From the NCBI RefSeq assembly GCF_900631615.1, contig NZ_LR131273.1:930001-994000 (forward strand): 64,000 nt of DNA. The letters run 5' to 3'. This DNA comes from Tsukamurella paurometabola. GTDB lineage: Bacteria > Actinomycetota > Actinomycetes > Mycobacteriales > Mycobacteriaceae. A program made the translations under genes and the position numbers. The notes beneath the pieces were generated by a model. It worked only from the letters and a program-made list of their open reading frames with translations. It had not been told where the DNA came from and did not search any database. Within the stretch, counting starts at the first letter, position 1; every line of letters starts with the position of its first letter. Of this stretch, positions 18,633 to 30,087 are shown piece after piece.

Positions 18633-19280
18633 CTAGGTCAGCTCGGCGACGACAGCGGCATACATCGTGTTCTTGATCGCGCCCAGGGTCGCGGGGTTCT
18701 TCCCCGTGAGCGGCGTCAAGCGGTCCATGGCCGTCGTGACGACCTCGGAGTCGGGTGCGGTGGCGTCGGCGATACCGGCTGCCACGGCATCCGGGCCGCC
18801 GTAACGACGCCCTGTTGTCATCGAGGTCACAGCGGCCTGAGGGCTCAGCTTGGATTGGATGAGCGCCGCCATGCCCGGGGTGAACGGGATGTTGATGTCG
18901 ACTTCCGGGAAGCAGAAGTAGCCGCGGTCGTCGCGCATGATGCGGTAGTCGTGCGCGATCGCCAACATCGCTCCCGCCCCGAAGGCGTGACCGTTGATCG
19001 CGGCCGCGGTGGGGAGGGGGAAGGTGAGGATGCGGGCGAAAAGCGCGTGGACGCGAGCGACGTAGGCCTCGGCCTGATCGCCGTTGGCGACGAGCCAGTC
19101 GAGGTCGAGGCCGTTGGAGTAGAACTTGCCGGTCCCCGTGGTGATCAGAGCCTTGGCGTTTCGTTCGACCTTATCGAGTTCAGCGTTGATCGCGTCGAGC
19201 CACGTCGGCGAAAAGCGATTCTCGTCGGTTCCAAGGTTGACGGTGGCGATGTCGTTGCGGGTTTCGACGGTGATGCTCAT
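18633..19280 (-). CDS. enoyl-CoA hydratase/isomerase family, Delta3,Delta2-enoyl-CoA isomerase-like
   Basis: 215 residues, shorter than the usual ~255-residue crotonase. Crotonase oxyanion region GTGKFYSNGLDLDWL, FPLPTAAAINGHAFGAGAMLAIAHDYRIM in segments, and FPEVDINIPFTPGMAALI, where the single Glu (PEVDI) fits an isomerase with one acid-base residue instead of the two glutamates of hydratases. The FSNG-type oxyanion loop and Glu placement resemble plant ECI. The ATG at 19278-19280 has GAGG six bases upstream. It likely shifts the double bond of an unsaturated acyl-CoA. Operon with the flanking thioesterase-type genes. Confidence 0.8.
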   Translation of the reverse strand: MSITVETRNDIATVNLGTDENRFSPTWLDAINAELDKVERNAKALITTGTGKFYSNGLDLDWLVANGDQAEAYVARVHALFARILTFPLPTAAAINGHAFGAGAMLAIAHDYRIMRDDRGYFCFPEVDINIPFTPGMAALIQSKLSPQAAVTSMTTGRRYGGPDAVAAGIADATAPDSEVVTTAMDRLTPLTGKNPATLGAIKNTMYAAVVAELT

Positions 19281-19332
19281 GGTTTGCCTCATTTCGGTGC
19301 GGGGTGTGAGCGGTGGACGTGCGTGCGGCCGG

Positions 19333-19791
19333 CTATGTGGCCGACGGGCGCAGGATCAGGCAGGTAGTCGTGGCGTGAGCGATGAGGCGGTCGTTCTCGT
19401 CGACGACGCGCCCCTCGGCGGTGGCTGTACTTCGGCCGGTGTGCACCACGTGCCCCTGCGCTGTCAGTCGCTGCCCGTCGGTTGATGCCGAGCGGATGTA
19501 ATTGATCTTCAGTTCGAGCGTCGTGTATCCGACGCCGGACGGGAGGGTGCTGTGCACGGCGCAGCTCATCGCGGAATCGAGCATCGTTGCGGCGATCCCA
19601 CCGTGAACGGTGCCGAGCGGGTTCGCGAAGTCCGCACGAGTCGACAGCGTGACGGTCACCGAGCCCTCTTCGACCCTGACGATGTCCATCCCGAGCAGGC
19701 CGCCGATGGACGGGACATCGCTCGGTCGGCTCGTGCGGACCCACTCGAGCAACTCGTAACCCGACATGTCGCCAGGATCTTTCGCTGTCAC
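19333..19791 (-). CDS. PaaI family thioesterase
   Basis: 152-residue hotdog-fold protein: ANPLGTVHGGIAATMLDSAM carries the catalytic-helix signature (HGG, then Asp), with LELKINYIRSASTDG and the C-terminal strand. It hydrolyses small aryl- or acyl-CoA thioesters; the substrate is unknown. The GTG at 19789-19791 was selected because GAGAGG stands 7-8 bases upstream; the open frame extends another 22 codons across the operator region. First gene of the island operon, divergent from the TetR. Confidence 0.8.
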   Translation of the reverse strand: MTAKDPGDMSGYELLEWVRTSRPSDVPSIGGLLGMDIVRVEEGSVTVTLSTRADFANPLGTVHGGIAATMLDSAMSCAVHSTLPSGVGYTTLELKINYIRSASTDGQRLTAQGHVVHTGRSTATAEGRVVDENDRLIAHATTTCLILRPSAT

Positions 19792-19912
19792 AATCGCACC
19801 TCTCAGATACTCGGCCCTCGCCGCCACGAGACCGATTCCACTACGCACGAATTCCATTGGCGCGGTGACGACTCCTCGGCGAGACGTGTACTCGAACTGT
19901 TATAGATCGAGC

Positions 19913-19994
19913 GCTCTGAAACTAACAGAGCGACTGCTCTGAAACAATCATCGGGCTTTATCGTGACCGACATAACAGAGCGGTGCCTCTGTTA
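19913..19994. promoter_or_regulatory. operator array between thioesterase operon and TetR
   Basis: A perfect palindrome at 19973-19994 (TAACAGAG, six bases, CTCTGTTA) just upstream of tetR. A second weaker one (GCTCTG, seven bases, CAGAGC) at 19913-19931. GCTCTGAAAC is repeated directly at 19913-19922 and 19936-19945. On the minus strand TGTTAG, 17-bp spacer, TATAAC forms a plausible promoter for the operon overlapping the second palindrome. Expected binding site of the adjacent TetR. Confidence 0.6.
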
Positions 19995-20005
19995 CTGTTT
20001 CGGGC

Positions 20006-20632
20006 ATGGCCCGTCCTCGCGTTCACGACCCCGAGCAGTTGATGGATGCCGCGCAGAAGCTCGCCGCCGAGCAGGGAGCAGCAGCCGTGACTGTGCGCGC
20101 ATTGTCCGAGCTCACCGGGGTTTCCAACGGAGCGATCTACCACTCCTTCAGTTCACGAAGCGGCCTCATGGCGCAGATCTGGTTGCGCGCAGCGACCCAG
20201 TTCCTACAACAGCAGCGGCATGACGTCGACGCAGCACTTCACCGCGGAGGCAGCGACAGCGCCGCCGACGCTGTCGTTGCGGCAGCCGATGCGCCAGCGG
20301 CGTTCCTTCTGGCCGCACCCGAGGCGGGCAGGTTTCTCCTGTCCGTGCGCAGAAGCGACCTCCTCGGGGCAGGTGATATCAGCGAAGACCTCTCGGTCGC
20401 ACTTCAGAATCTCGACCGGCAGCTCACCGAACTCTTCATCGACCTCGCAACCGCCCTCTGGCATCGCCGCGACCGCTACGCCGTCGAAGCCATACGAGAC
20501 TGCGTGGTCGAACTTCCAACGGCACTTCTACTCCGAGGGCACCGCGCACCGACGGACGAACACCGACGCAGGCTGGAATCCGCCGTACGCGGCGTGCTGA
20601 CGATCGAACCGGCATCAGTCCCCGACCTCTGA
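20006..20632 (+). CDS. TetR family transcriptional regulator of the island operon
   Basis: 208 residues: helix-turn-helix EQGAAAVTVRALSELTGVSNGAIYHSFSSRSGLMAQIW in segments 22-58, then a helical ligand domain with Leu/Arg-rich ending. Divergent from the thioesterase-isomerase-DUF4442-exporter operon, with an operator array between. An acyl-CoA ligand would fit the neighbouring enzymes but is inference. ATG start 11 bp from the end of the perfect palindrome, so autoregulation is likely. Confidence 0.85.
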   Translation: MARPRVHDPEQLMDAAQKLAAEQGAAAVTVRALSELTGVSNGAIYHSFSSRSGLMAQIWLRAATQFLQQQRHDVDAALHRGGSDSAADAVVAAADAPAAFLLAAPEAGRFLLSVRRSDLLGAGDISEDLSVALQNLDRQLTELFIDLATALWHRRDRYAVEAIRDCVVELPTALLLRGHRAPTDEHRRRLESAVRGVLTIEPASVPDL

Positions 20633-20994
20633 GAAACGAGAGCCGGACACCTTCCGAGCAACCCTCGCACCGCGGCGCCGTGCGATTGAGGCCGATCTCC
20701 CTCTCTGGTACCGCGACGCACATCGCAGATTCGACCCACGCCCACGGTCGGTACCACCGCCTCGCCGGCGTCCCCCGTATGTGGTTGTTCACTCATGCTG
20801 GGCACCGTCCCACCGTCAAACCACGACCTCGCGGCGGACTCCCACCGCCTCATCCCCCTACCGGCCAACCATTACCGTGCCTGTCAGGTACAGACAACGA
20901 TCGGCCGCGATGGGATGACACATGCGCGCGACGCATGGCTGTCGAGACCGACACGGCCCGCCCGGCGGGCGGCTGTGGCCTGGCGTGCCGGGGG
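20633..20994. other. 362-bp intergenic region without a gene
   Basis: No convincing gene on either strand. Codon-like structure is absent and short frames lack starts or family features. The right part holds the hairpin at 20917-20943 that probably ends the carD-ispD-ispF transcript. The left part has no repeat or promoter that I could recognise. Confidence 0.6.
20917..20943 (-). terminator. hairpin downstream of ispF
   Basis: GACACATGCG and CGCATGGCTGTC pair around the loop CGCGA, with CATGCG/CGCATG and GACA/TGTC exact. It lies 52-78 nt after the ispF stop on the minus strand and has no T tract, as is common for actinobacterial terminators. The same CATGCG..CGCATGGC core recurs at 33785-33803. 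Confidence 0.5.
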
Positions 20995-21464
20995 TCAGCG
21001 CGCGGCGTAGACGAGAGCCGTGGCCATCGCGGCGACGCCCTCGCCGCGGCCGGTGAGGCCGAGGCCGTCGGTCGTGGTGGCGGACACCGACACCGGGGCG
21101 CCGAGCAACTCGCTCAGCACCTCCTGCGCCTCGGCACGTCGCGGCCCGACCTTGGGCCGGTTCCCGATCAGCTGCACCGCGGCGTTGCCGACGGCGAAGC
21201 CCGCGTCGGACAGGAGCGACCGCACATGGGTGAGCATCTGGGCGCCGGTGATGCCCACGTTGTCGGAACGCCCGACGCCGAAGACGGTGCCCAGGTCGCC
21301 GAGGCCGCCGGCGGACAGCAGCGCATCGCACAGGGCGTGCACGGCGACGTCGCCGTCGGAGTGGCCGGAGCAGCCGTCGCCGTCGAAGAGCAGCCCGAGC
21401 ATCCAGCACTCCCGGCCGGGCTCGAACGGGTGGACGTCGGTGCCGATGCCGACGCGGGGAATCA

Positions 21465-21468
<4 letters not shown>
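20995..21468 (-). CDS. ispF: 2-C-methyl-D-erythritol 2,4-cyclodiphosphate synthase
   Basis: 157 residues of the trimeric IspF fold; fifth step of the MEP isoprenoid pathway, releasing [17 protein letters not shown] contains the metal ligands Asp and His; [17 protein letters not shown] has the third His; [15 protein letters not shown] is the C-terminal signature. The ATG at 21466-21468 begins MMIPRV; the ispD stop overlaps it. Last gene of carD-ispD-ispF. Confidence 0.93.
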
Positions 21469-24899
<3,431 letters not shown>

Positions 24900-24908
24900 C
24901 CTACCGCT

Positions 24909-25982
24909 ATGAACCTGCAAGCCGCGTTCGTCGGGAACGCGCCGCTGCGCGACACGGTGATCCGGGTGGCGCCCGGCACGCCGCTGCGCGACGGGATCGA
25001 GCGGATCCTCCGCGGCCGCACCGGCGCGCTGATCGTGCTGGGCCACGACGACGCGGTCGAGGGCATCTGCGACGGCGGCTTCCATCTGGACGTCGAGTTC
25101 GCGCCCACCCGTCTGCGGGAGCTGGCGAAGATGGACGGCGCGGTGGTGCTCTCCACCGACGGCAGCAGGATCGTGCGGGCGAACGTGCAGCTCGTGCCCG
25201 ATCCCGCGATCCCCACGCAGGAGTCGGGCACGCGCCACCGGTCGGCGGAACGCGCCGCGATCCAGACCGGGTACCCGGTGATCTCGGTGAGCGCGTCGAT
25301 GTCGATCGTGCACGCCTACGTGGGCGGGGTGCGCCACCTCGTGGACGACGCCGCCCCGATCCTCTCGCGCGCCAACCTCGCCATCGCCACGCTGGAGCGG
25401 TACGCGCATCGCCTCGACGAGGTCCTCACGCAACTGTCCCGGGCCGAGATCGAGGACGTCGTGACGGTCCGCGAAGTGGTGCACGTCGTGCAGCGGCTGG
25501 AGCTGGTGCGGCGGCTGGCCGTCGAGATCGAACAACACGTGCTGGAGCTGGGAACGTCGGGCCGGCAGATCGCGCTGCAGCTGGAAGACCTTCTGGGCGA
25601 GTCGATCTCGCTGCGCGAACCGGTGCTGCGCGACTACCTCGACGACGGCGACACCGTGGACGCCGCGGTCGCCCGCATCGACGCGCTCACCGACGCCGAC
25701 CTGCTCGCCGCCACGACCGTCGCCGCAGCCCTGGGCTTCTCGGGCACCGTCGAGGCGCAGGACGAGCCGGTCTCCCCGCGCGGCCACCGGCTCCTCGGCT
25801 CGATCCCGCGGCTGCGCGCCTCCCAGGTGGAGGCGCTGGTCGGCACGTTCGGCTCGCTGCAGCCGTTGCTCGCCGCCTCCGCCGCGGACCTGCAGGCCGT
25901 CCCCGGCATCGGGTCCGACGGTGCGCGGCAGGCCCGCGAGGGGCTCTCCCGCCTCGCCGAGGCCTCGGTCGAGCGCTTCTGA
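24909..25982 (+). CDS. disA: DNA integrity scanning diadenylate cyclase DisA
   Basis: 357 residues. The DAC domain makes c-di-AMP from two ATP; active-site DGA at 76-78 and RHR at 109-111 are intact. A helical spine follows and the C-terminal HhH domain ([19 protein letters not shown]) binds branched DNA. Length and domain order match the octameric DisA family. ATG start 9 bp after radA. A second-messenger link between DNA repair and osmotic or wall control is known for the family. Confidence 0.95.
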   Translation: MNLQAAFVGNAPLRDTVIRVAPGTPLRDGIERILRGRTGALIVLGHDDAVEGICDGGFHLDVEFAPTRLRELAKMDGAVVLSTDGSRIVRANVQLVPDPAIPTQESGTRHRSAERAAIQTGYPVISVSASMSIVHAYVGGVRHLVDDAAPILSRANLAIATLERYAHRLDEVLTQLSRAEIEDVVTVREVVHVVQRLELVRRLAVEIEQHVLELGTSGRQIALQLEDLLGESISLREPVLRDYLDDGDTVDAAVARIDALTDADLLAATTVAAALGFSGTVEAQDEPVSPRGHRLLGSIPRLRASQVEALVGTFGSLQPLLAASAADLQAVPGIGSDGARQAREGLSRLAEASVERF

Positions 25983-25997
25983 GCCGCGGCCGCCCGG

Positions 25998-26801
25998 CTA
26001 GTTCCCGGTGCCCGTTCCCGCATCCGCGCCGGCTTCCGGCGCGGCCCGCACGATGTTGAAGGTCACCGGCGCGCTCCGCTTGGCGCCGAGCTGCGCGACC
26101 ACCTGGTAGGCGCCGGGCGCGACGGGCACCCGCTGGGCCTGGCAGCCGGGGGCCGAGGTGGTGCCGGCCCACTGCAGCTTGTAACGCAGCTGCTGGCCGG
26201 GCTGGAGGACCTCGTTCTTGATGCCGGGCTGGAAGGTGCAGTCGAAGTTGGTCCACAGCTGCTTGCTGCCGTCGAGCGTGAGCACGATCAGCTGCTGCTG
26301 GCCGGTGCCGATGTCGCGCGAGCAGGGCACGGGGCCGGCGTTGGTGACGGTCGCCTCGAAGGTCGGCTGCTCGCCGAGGGTGTAGGTCGCCTTGTCGGCG
26401 CCGACCACCACGGAGATGTTGGCGTCGGGGCACGGCCCGCCGGCGACGACCGCGCCGGGCGTCGGGACACCGCCGCCCGAGGAGCTCGCGGACGCCGAGG
26501 CCGGGCCCGACCCCGCGGCGCCGGACTGGGGCGCGCCGGAGCCGCCGGCCCCGCCCGCGCCGCCGTTGTTGTTCGCGGCCGACGGGTCGGCACCGTCGGG
26601 CGCCTGCGACGGCGGCAGGCCGCTCGTGGTGACCGGGGTGGTCGACGAGGCGGTCGCGGCGTTCTGCGACGAGTCCTTACCGCCGCCGACGAAGACGATC
26701 AGGAGCACCACCACGAGCACCGCGAGCAGCGCCAAGACGGCGGCCAGCACGCGGCGGCGCCAGTAGATCTCGGGCGGCAGGGGTCCATGGGGTTCCAGCA
26801 C
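25998..26801 (-). CDS. membrane-anchored conserved protein (Rv3587c-like)
   Basis: 267 residues: cytosolic start GPLPPEIYWRRR, one membrane segment (VLAAVLALLAVLVVVLLIVFV), a long Ser/Ala/Gly/Pro-rich periplasmic linker (about residues 45-115), and a beta-sandwich-like domain with cysteines (GGPCPDANI, VPCSRDIG, NFDCTFQPG, APGCQAQRV). Position between disA and carbonic anhydrase matches M. tuberculosis Rv3587c. The function is unknown; an envelope role is likely. GTG start. Convergent with disA, 15 bp apart. Confidence 0.75.
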   Translation of the reverse strand: MLEPHGPLPPEIYWRRRVLAAVLALLAVLVVVLLIVFVGGGKDSSQNAATASSTTPVTTSGLPPSQAPDGADPSAANNNGGAGGAGGSGAPQSGAAGSGPASASASSSGGGVPTPGAVVAGGPCPDANISVVVGADKATYTLGEQPTFEATVTNAGPVPCSRDIGTGQQQLIVLTLDGSKQLWTNFDCTFQPGIKNEVLQPGQQLRYKLQWAGTTSAPGCQAQRVPVAPGAYQVVAQLGAKRSAPVTFNIVRAAPEAGADAGTGTGN

Positions 26802-26870
26802 GCCTCAACGGTAGCGTTTCCCCGGCCTCACGCCGCTGACCTGCGGCGGCGTGTCACGAATCGGTGCGGA

Positions 26871-27524
26871 TCAGGCCGGACGGACGGCCTGGAACGGCGA
26901 GGTGGCCGCCTCGCCGATGTCGCCGACGGAGCCGCGCAGGTGCACCTTGCCCTCGGCGAGCTCGTAGGTGAGGCCGACGATCGCGACACGGCCCTCCTCG
27001 ACGCCCTTGGCGATGATCCGCGAGCGCTCCATCAGCAGCCAGCCCGTCTCCATGACGTGCTGCGCGGTGATGTCGTTGACGTCGGAGAGCCCCTCGCGGC
27101 GGCCGGCGAGCACCGACGGGGTGAGTCGCTCGACGATGTCGCGGATGTAGCCGGGCGGCATGGTGCCGGTGTCGATCGAGTTGACGGTGGCCGCGACGGC
27201 GCCGCAGCTGTCGTGCCCGAGGATCGCGATGAGCGGCACCTTGAGCACCTCGATGGCGTACTCGATGGAGCCGAGCACGGCGGCGTCGATGATGTGGCCG
27301 GCGGTGCGGACCACGAACATGTCGCCGAGGCCCTGATCGAAGATCACCTCGGCGGCGACGCGGGAGTCGCCGCAGCCGAACAGCACGGCGGTGGGCTGCT
27401 GCCCGGCGGTCAGCTCGGCGACGCGGCTGGCGCCCTGATTCGGGTGCGCGGGCGTGCCTTCGACGAAACGCCGGTTGCCGTCACGGAGGGCGCGCCAGGC
27501 GCCGGGAGGAGTCGAGGTGGGCAT
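26871..27524 (-). CDS. can: beta-class carbonic anhydrase
   Basis: 217 residues interconverting CO2 and bicarbonate. Zinc ligands: Cys-x-Asp-Ser-Arg in FGCGDSRVAAEVIF (near residue 50), His and Cys in GHDSCGAVAA (near residue 105). Position matches M. tuberculosis canB (Rv3588c). ATG at 27522-27524. Only 9 bp separate it from the divergent mutY start, so the two promoters must overlap the coding starts or the genes must be leaderless. Confidence 0.92.
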   Translation of the reverse strand: MPTSTPPGAWRALRDGNRRFVEGTPAHPNQGASRVAELTAGQQPTAVLFGCGDSRVAAEVIFDQGLGDMFVVRTAGHIIDAAVLGSIEYAIEVLKVPLIAILGHDSCGAVAATVNSIDTGTMPPGYIRDIVERLTPSVLAGRREGLSDVNDITAQHVMETGWLLMERSRIIAKGVEEGRVAIVGLTYELAEGKVHLRGSVGDIGEAATSPFQAVRPA

Positions 27525-27533
27525 GGGTCCATA

Positions 27534-27548
27534 ATGCACGTCGTGCAT
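27534..27548. promoter_or_regulatory. palindrome over the mutY start
   Basis: ATGCACG-T-CGTGCAT: perfect 7-bp arms about one base, covering the annotated mutY ATG and lying 10 bp from the divergent can start. Either a shared operator or a sign that mutY begins downstream. Confidence 0.45.
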
Positions 27549-28454
27549 GCCACGCGAGACACCAGACGGAATTCTGTCCCGGATTTCACACCCGTGCTCG
27601 CGTGGTTCGACGCCGCGGAGCGCGACCTCCCGTGGCGGGCGCCCGACGTCGGGGCGTGGGCGATCCTGGTCAGCGAGGTGATGCTGCAGCAGACACCGGT
27701 GGTGCGGGTCGAGCCCGTCTGGCGCGCGTGGATGGAGCGCTGGCCCACCCCCGCGGACCTGGCCGCGGCCACCTGCGCCGACGCCGTGCGCGCCTGGGGC
27801 AAGCTCGGCTACCCGCGCCGGGCGATGCGGCTGCACGCGTGCGCGCAGGCCCTCGTCGAGCGGTTCGACGGCGCCGTCCCCGCCGACGTCGACGAGCTGC
27901 TGTCGCTGCCCGGCGTGGGCGACTACACCGCCCGCGCGGTGGCCTGTTTCGCCTTCGGCCAGGACGTGCCCGTCGTCGACATCAACGTGCGGCGGGTCCT
28001 CGCCCGCGCCGCGGACGGCGACTCGGACGCGGCGGCACCGTCGGCCAGGCGCGACCTGGCCGCGGCGACGGCGGCGCTGGGCACCGTCCCGGCGGACCGG
28101 CGGACGCGGCTGTCGGCGGGCCTTATGGAGCTGGGCGCGCTGGTCTGCACGGCGCGGTCGCCGCGGTGCGGCGAATGCCCCCTCCACGCGGAGTGCGCCT
28201 GGCTCGCGGCGGGCGCACCGCCGGGCACCGTCGCGCCGCGGAAGGTGCAGAAGTACGAGGGCACCGACCGGCAGGCGCGCGGGCGGCTGCTCGACGTGCT
28301 CCGCGGATCCGACGGTGCGGTCCCCCGCGCCGCGCTCGATCTGGCGTGGGAACGCGACCCCGCGCAACGGGACCGCGCGCTGGACTCCCTGCTGGTGGAC
28401 GGGCTGATCGAGCAGACCGCGGACGGCCGTTTCGCCCTCACCGGGGAGGCGTGA
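27534..28454 (+). CDS. mutY: A/G-specific adenine glycosylase
   Basis: 306 residues; removes A opposite 8-oxoG. HhH-GPD core (LSLPGVGDYTARAVACFAFG and catalytic Asp in VVDINVRR), catalytic Glu in SEVMLQQTP, and the [4Fe-4S] cluster cysteines C-x6-C-x2-C-x5-C in VCTARSPRCGECPLHAEC. The C-terminal MutT-like domain is short. The start is set at the ATG of 27534-27536, which lies within a perfect 15-bp inverted repeat; the GTG at 27543 is an alternative. Synteny: Rv3589. Confidence 0.92.
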   Translation: MHVVHATRDTRRNSVPDFTPVLAWFDAAERDLPWRAPDVGAWAILVSEVMLQQTPVVRVEPVWRAWMERWPTPADLAAATCADAVRAWGKLGYPRRAMRLHACAQALVERFDGAVPADVDELLSLPGVGDYTARAVACFAFGQDVPVVDINVRRVLARAADGDSDAAAPSARRDLAAATAALGTVPADRRTRLSAGLMELGALVCTARSPRCGECPLHAECAWLAAGAPPGTVAPRKVQKYEGTDRQARGRLLDVLRGSDGAVPRAALDLAWERDPAQRDRALDSLLVDGLIEQTADGRFALTGEA

Positions 28455-28464
28455 CCGACCACTT

Positions 28465-28480
28465 CTTACTCCGGAGTAAG
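28465..28480. promoter_or_regulatory. perfect 16-bp palindrome before the SDR gene
   Basis: CTTACTCCGGAGTAAG is its own reverse complement. It overlaps a TAAGAT -10 hexamer (28477-28482) placed so that transcription would start at or next to the ATG (28489). A repressor bound here would block the promoter. The half-site design suits a TetR-type protein. Confidence 0.6.
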
Positions 28481-28488
28481 ATAGGCGC

Positions 28489-29328
28489 ATGACAACCTAT
28501 GTAGTGACAGGCGCGAACGGGGGCCTCGGCGAGGTCGTGACGCGCCGCCTCGCCGCCACCGGCGGCCGTGTCGTGATGGCGTGCCGCGATGTCGCGGGCG
28601 CGCAGCGCATCGCCGACGGCATCGACGGCGACGTGACCGTCGAGGCTCTGGACCTGGCCGACCTGGATTCGGTGCGCGCCTTCGCGGACCGCACCGGCGA
28701 GGTCGACGTGCTCGTCAACAACGCCGGCCTGATGAACATCCCGCTGCGCCGCACCAAGCAGGGCTTCGAGATGCAGTTCGGCGTCAACCATCTCGGGCAC
28801 TTCGCGCTGACCGGCCTGCTGCTGGACCGGCTGACGGACCGCGTCGTCGCGGTCTCGTCGGTCGCGCACCGGCAGAACTACCGCTGGCGGATGGACGACC
28901 CGAACTACGAGCACCGCAAGTACCTGCGCACCGAGGCCTACGGGCAGAGCAAGCTCGCGAACATGATGTTCGCGCGCGAGCTGCAGCGCCGGTTCGAGGC
29001 CGCAGGGTCGGACCAGCGGGCGTACTACGTGCACCCGGGCGTCTCGGCCACGGGCCTGTTCGCCCGCACGGACACCCCGCTGGACCGGGTCATGAAGCCC
29101 GCCGTCGCGATGCTGAACAACCCGCCGGAGAAGGCCGCCGAGTCCCTGGTGCTCGCGGCCACCGACCGGGATCTCGACCCGCACCCGTGGTGGGGGCCGA
29201 CGCAGCTGTTCCAGTCCCGCGGTCCCGTGGGCAAGTGCTCCACCACCGCGGTGTCCAAAGACAAGGCCAAATGGGCCGAGCTGTGGGCCGTCTCGGAGAA
29301 GCTCACGGGCGTCACCTACGCCGTCTGA
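28489..29328 (+). CDS. short-chain dehydrogenase/reductase
   Basis: 279 residues, classical SDR resembling the retinol/protochlorophyllide branch: TGANGGLG (TGxxxGxG) at 7-14, LVNNAGLM, active-site Ser in VSSVAHRQ and YGQSKLAN (Tyr-x3-Lys). C-terminal part ends with KCSTTAVSKDKAKWAELW, typical of this oxidoreductase subfamily. NAD(P)-dependent; substrate unknown. Probably leaderless and controlled through the perfect palindrome just upstream. A paralogous SDR lies at 30.6-31.6 kb. Confidence 0.85.
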   Translation: MTTYVVTGANGGLGEVVTRRLAATGGRVVMACRDVAGAQRIADGIDGDVTVEALDLADLDSVRAFADRTGEVDVLVNNAGLMNIPLRRTKQGFEMQFGVNHLGHFALTGLLLDRLTDRVVAVSSVAHRQNYRWRMDDPNYEHRKYLRTEAYGQSKLANMMFARELQRRFEAAGSDQRAYYVHPGVSATGLFARTDTPLDRVMKPAVAMLNNPPEKAAESLVLAATDRDLDPHPWWGPTQLFQSRGPVGKCSTTAVSKDKAKWAELWAVSEKLTGVTYAV

Positions 29329-29343
29329 CCGGGAATCGGCGGG

Positions 29344-29379
29344 CGTCCACGCGCGTTGAACCACTCATGCGCGTGGACG
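29344..29379. promoter_or_regulatory. 11-bp-stem hairpin ending in the DsbA-family start region
   Basis: CGTCCACGCGC (29344-29354) pairs perfectly with GCGCGTGGACG (29369-29379) around a 14-nt loop. The second arm begins at the G of the ATG (29367-29369), so in mRNA the stem would hide the first codons. It also lies 16 bp after the SDR stop and could reduce readthrough. Confidence 0.5.
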
Positions 29380-30071
29380 TCTGGACCGATATCAACTGCC
29401 CCTTCTGCTACATCGGGAAGGCCCGGTTCGAGGAGGCGCTCGCGGCGTTCCCGGAGCGCGACCGGGTCGAGGTGATCCATCGCTCCTACGAGCTGGATCC
29501 CACCGCCGGCGATTCCGAGCCCGTCATCCCGCGGATCGCGGCCAAGTACGGCATCAGCGAGGCGCAGGCCGCGGCCAACGAGCGCGGGCTCGGCGCGCAG
29601 GCGCAACAGCTCGGCCTGCCCTACCAGGTCGACGGCCGCGACAGCGGCAACAGCTTCGACATGCACCGCCTCCTCCACTGGGCGCTGGAGTTCGGCCGCC
29701 AGGAGGCGCTGCTGGACGCGCTCTACGCGGCGAACTTCGCCGATCCCGAGCCCGCCTTCGGCAGCCGCGACCGCCTCGTCGCCATCGCCGAGTCAGCCGG
29801 GTTCGACGGTGCCGCCGCCCGCGCGGTGCTCGACGATCCGACGGCCTACGCGGACGCCGTCCGCGCCGACGAGGAGACCGCGAAGCGCATCGGCATCGGC
29901 GGCGTCCCGTTCTTCGTCTTCGACGGCAAGTACGCCGTCTCGGGCGCGCAGCCGCCGGAGGTCTTCACCGAGGCGCTGACGAAGGCCCGCGGCGAGGAAC
30001 CGCTCACCGTCATCGGCGACGACGCCGAGGCCTGCGGCCCGGACGGCTGCGAGCTGCCGCAGCGCGACTGA
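29367..30071 (+). CDS. DsbA family (FrnE-like) oxidoreductase
   Basis: 234 residues: thioredoxin fold with the active-site CPFC at about residues 11-14 (WTDINCPFCYIGK), a helical insertion, and cis-Pro GIGGVPFFVFD near residue 177. It has the C-terminal CGPDGC motif often seen in this cytosolic family. No signal peptide, so it acts inside the cell, perhaps as disulfide isomerase; the family includes 2-hydroxychromene-2-carboxylate isomerase relatives. Starts at an ATG embedded in a hairpin. Downstream of the SDR on the same strand, 38 bp gap. Confidence 0.85.
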   Translation: MRVDVWTDINCPFCYIGKARFEEALAAFPERDRVEVIHRSYELDPTAGDSEPVIPRIAAKYGISEAQAAANERGLGAQAQQLGLPYQVDGRDSGNSFDMHRLLHWALEFGRQEALLDALYAANFADPEPAFGSRDRLVAIAESAGFDGAAARAVLDDPTAYADAVRADEETAKRIGIGGVPFFVFDGKYAVSGAQPPEVFTEALTKARGEEPLTVIGDDAEACGPDGCELPQRD

Positions 30072-30087
30072 GCGCTGAACCTGAGCG

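Larger units (their letters stand above)
16636..20632. other. lower-G+C accessory island
   Basis: Five genes (DHA2 exporter, DUF4442, enoyl-CoA isomerase, PaaI thioesterase, divergent TetR) with visibly more A/T at third codon positions than the surroundings, sitting where the conserved ispF-cysS adjacency would be expected. The frequent 9-mer GCACCGTCG is absent from it (I find none between about 14.5 and 21.7 kb). No integrase, terminal repeats or tRNA were seen, so I call it an acquired segment and not a defined mobile element. Confidence 0.6.

Noticed and set aside
20436-20868. Minus-strand frames of 118-130 codons at the end of the island TetR
   Set aside because: They overlap the TetR gene, have no ribosome-binding site or recognisable domain, and the intergenic part is not codon-structured.
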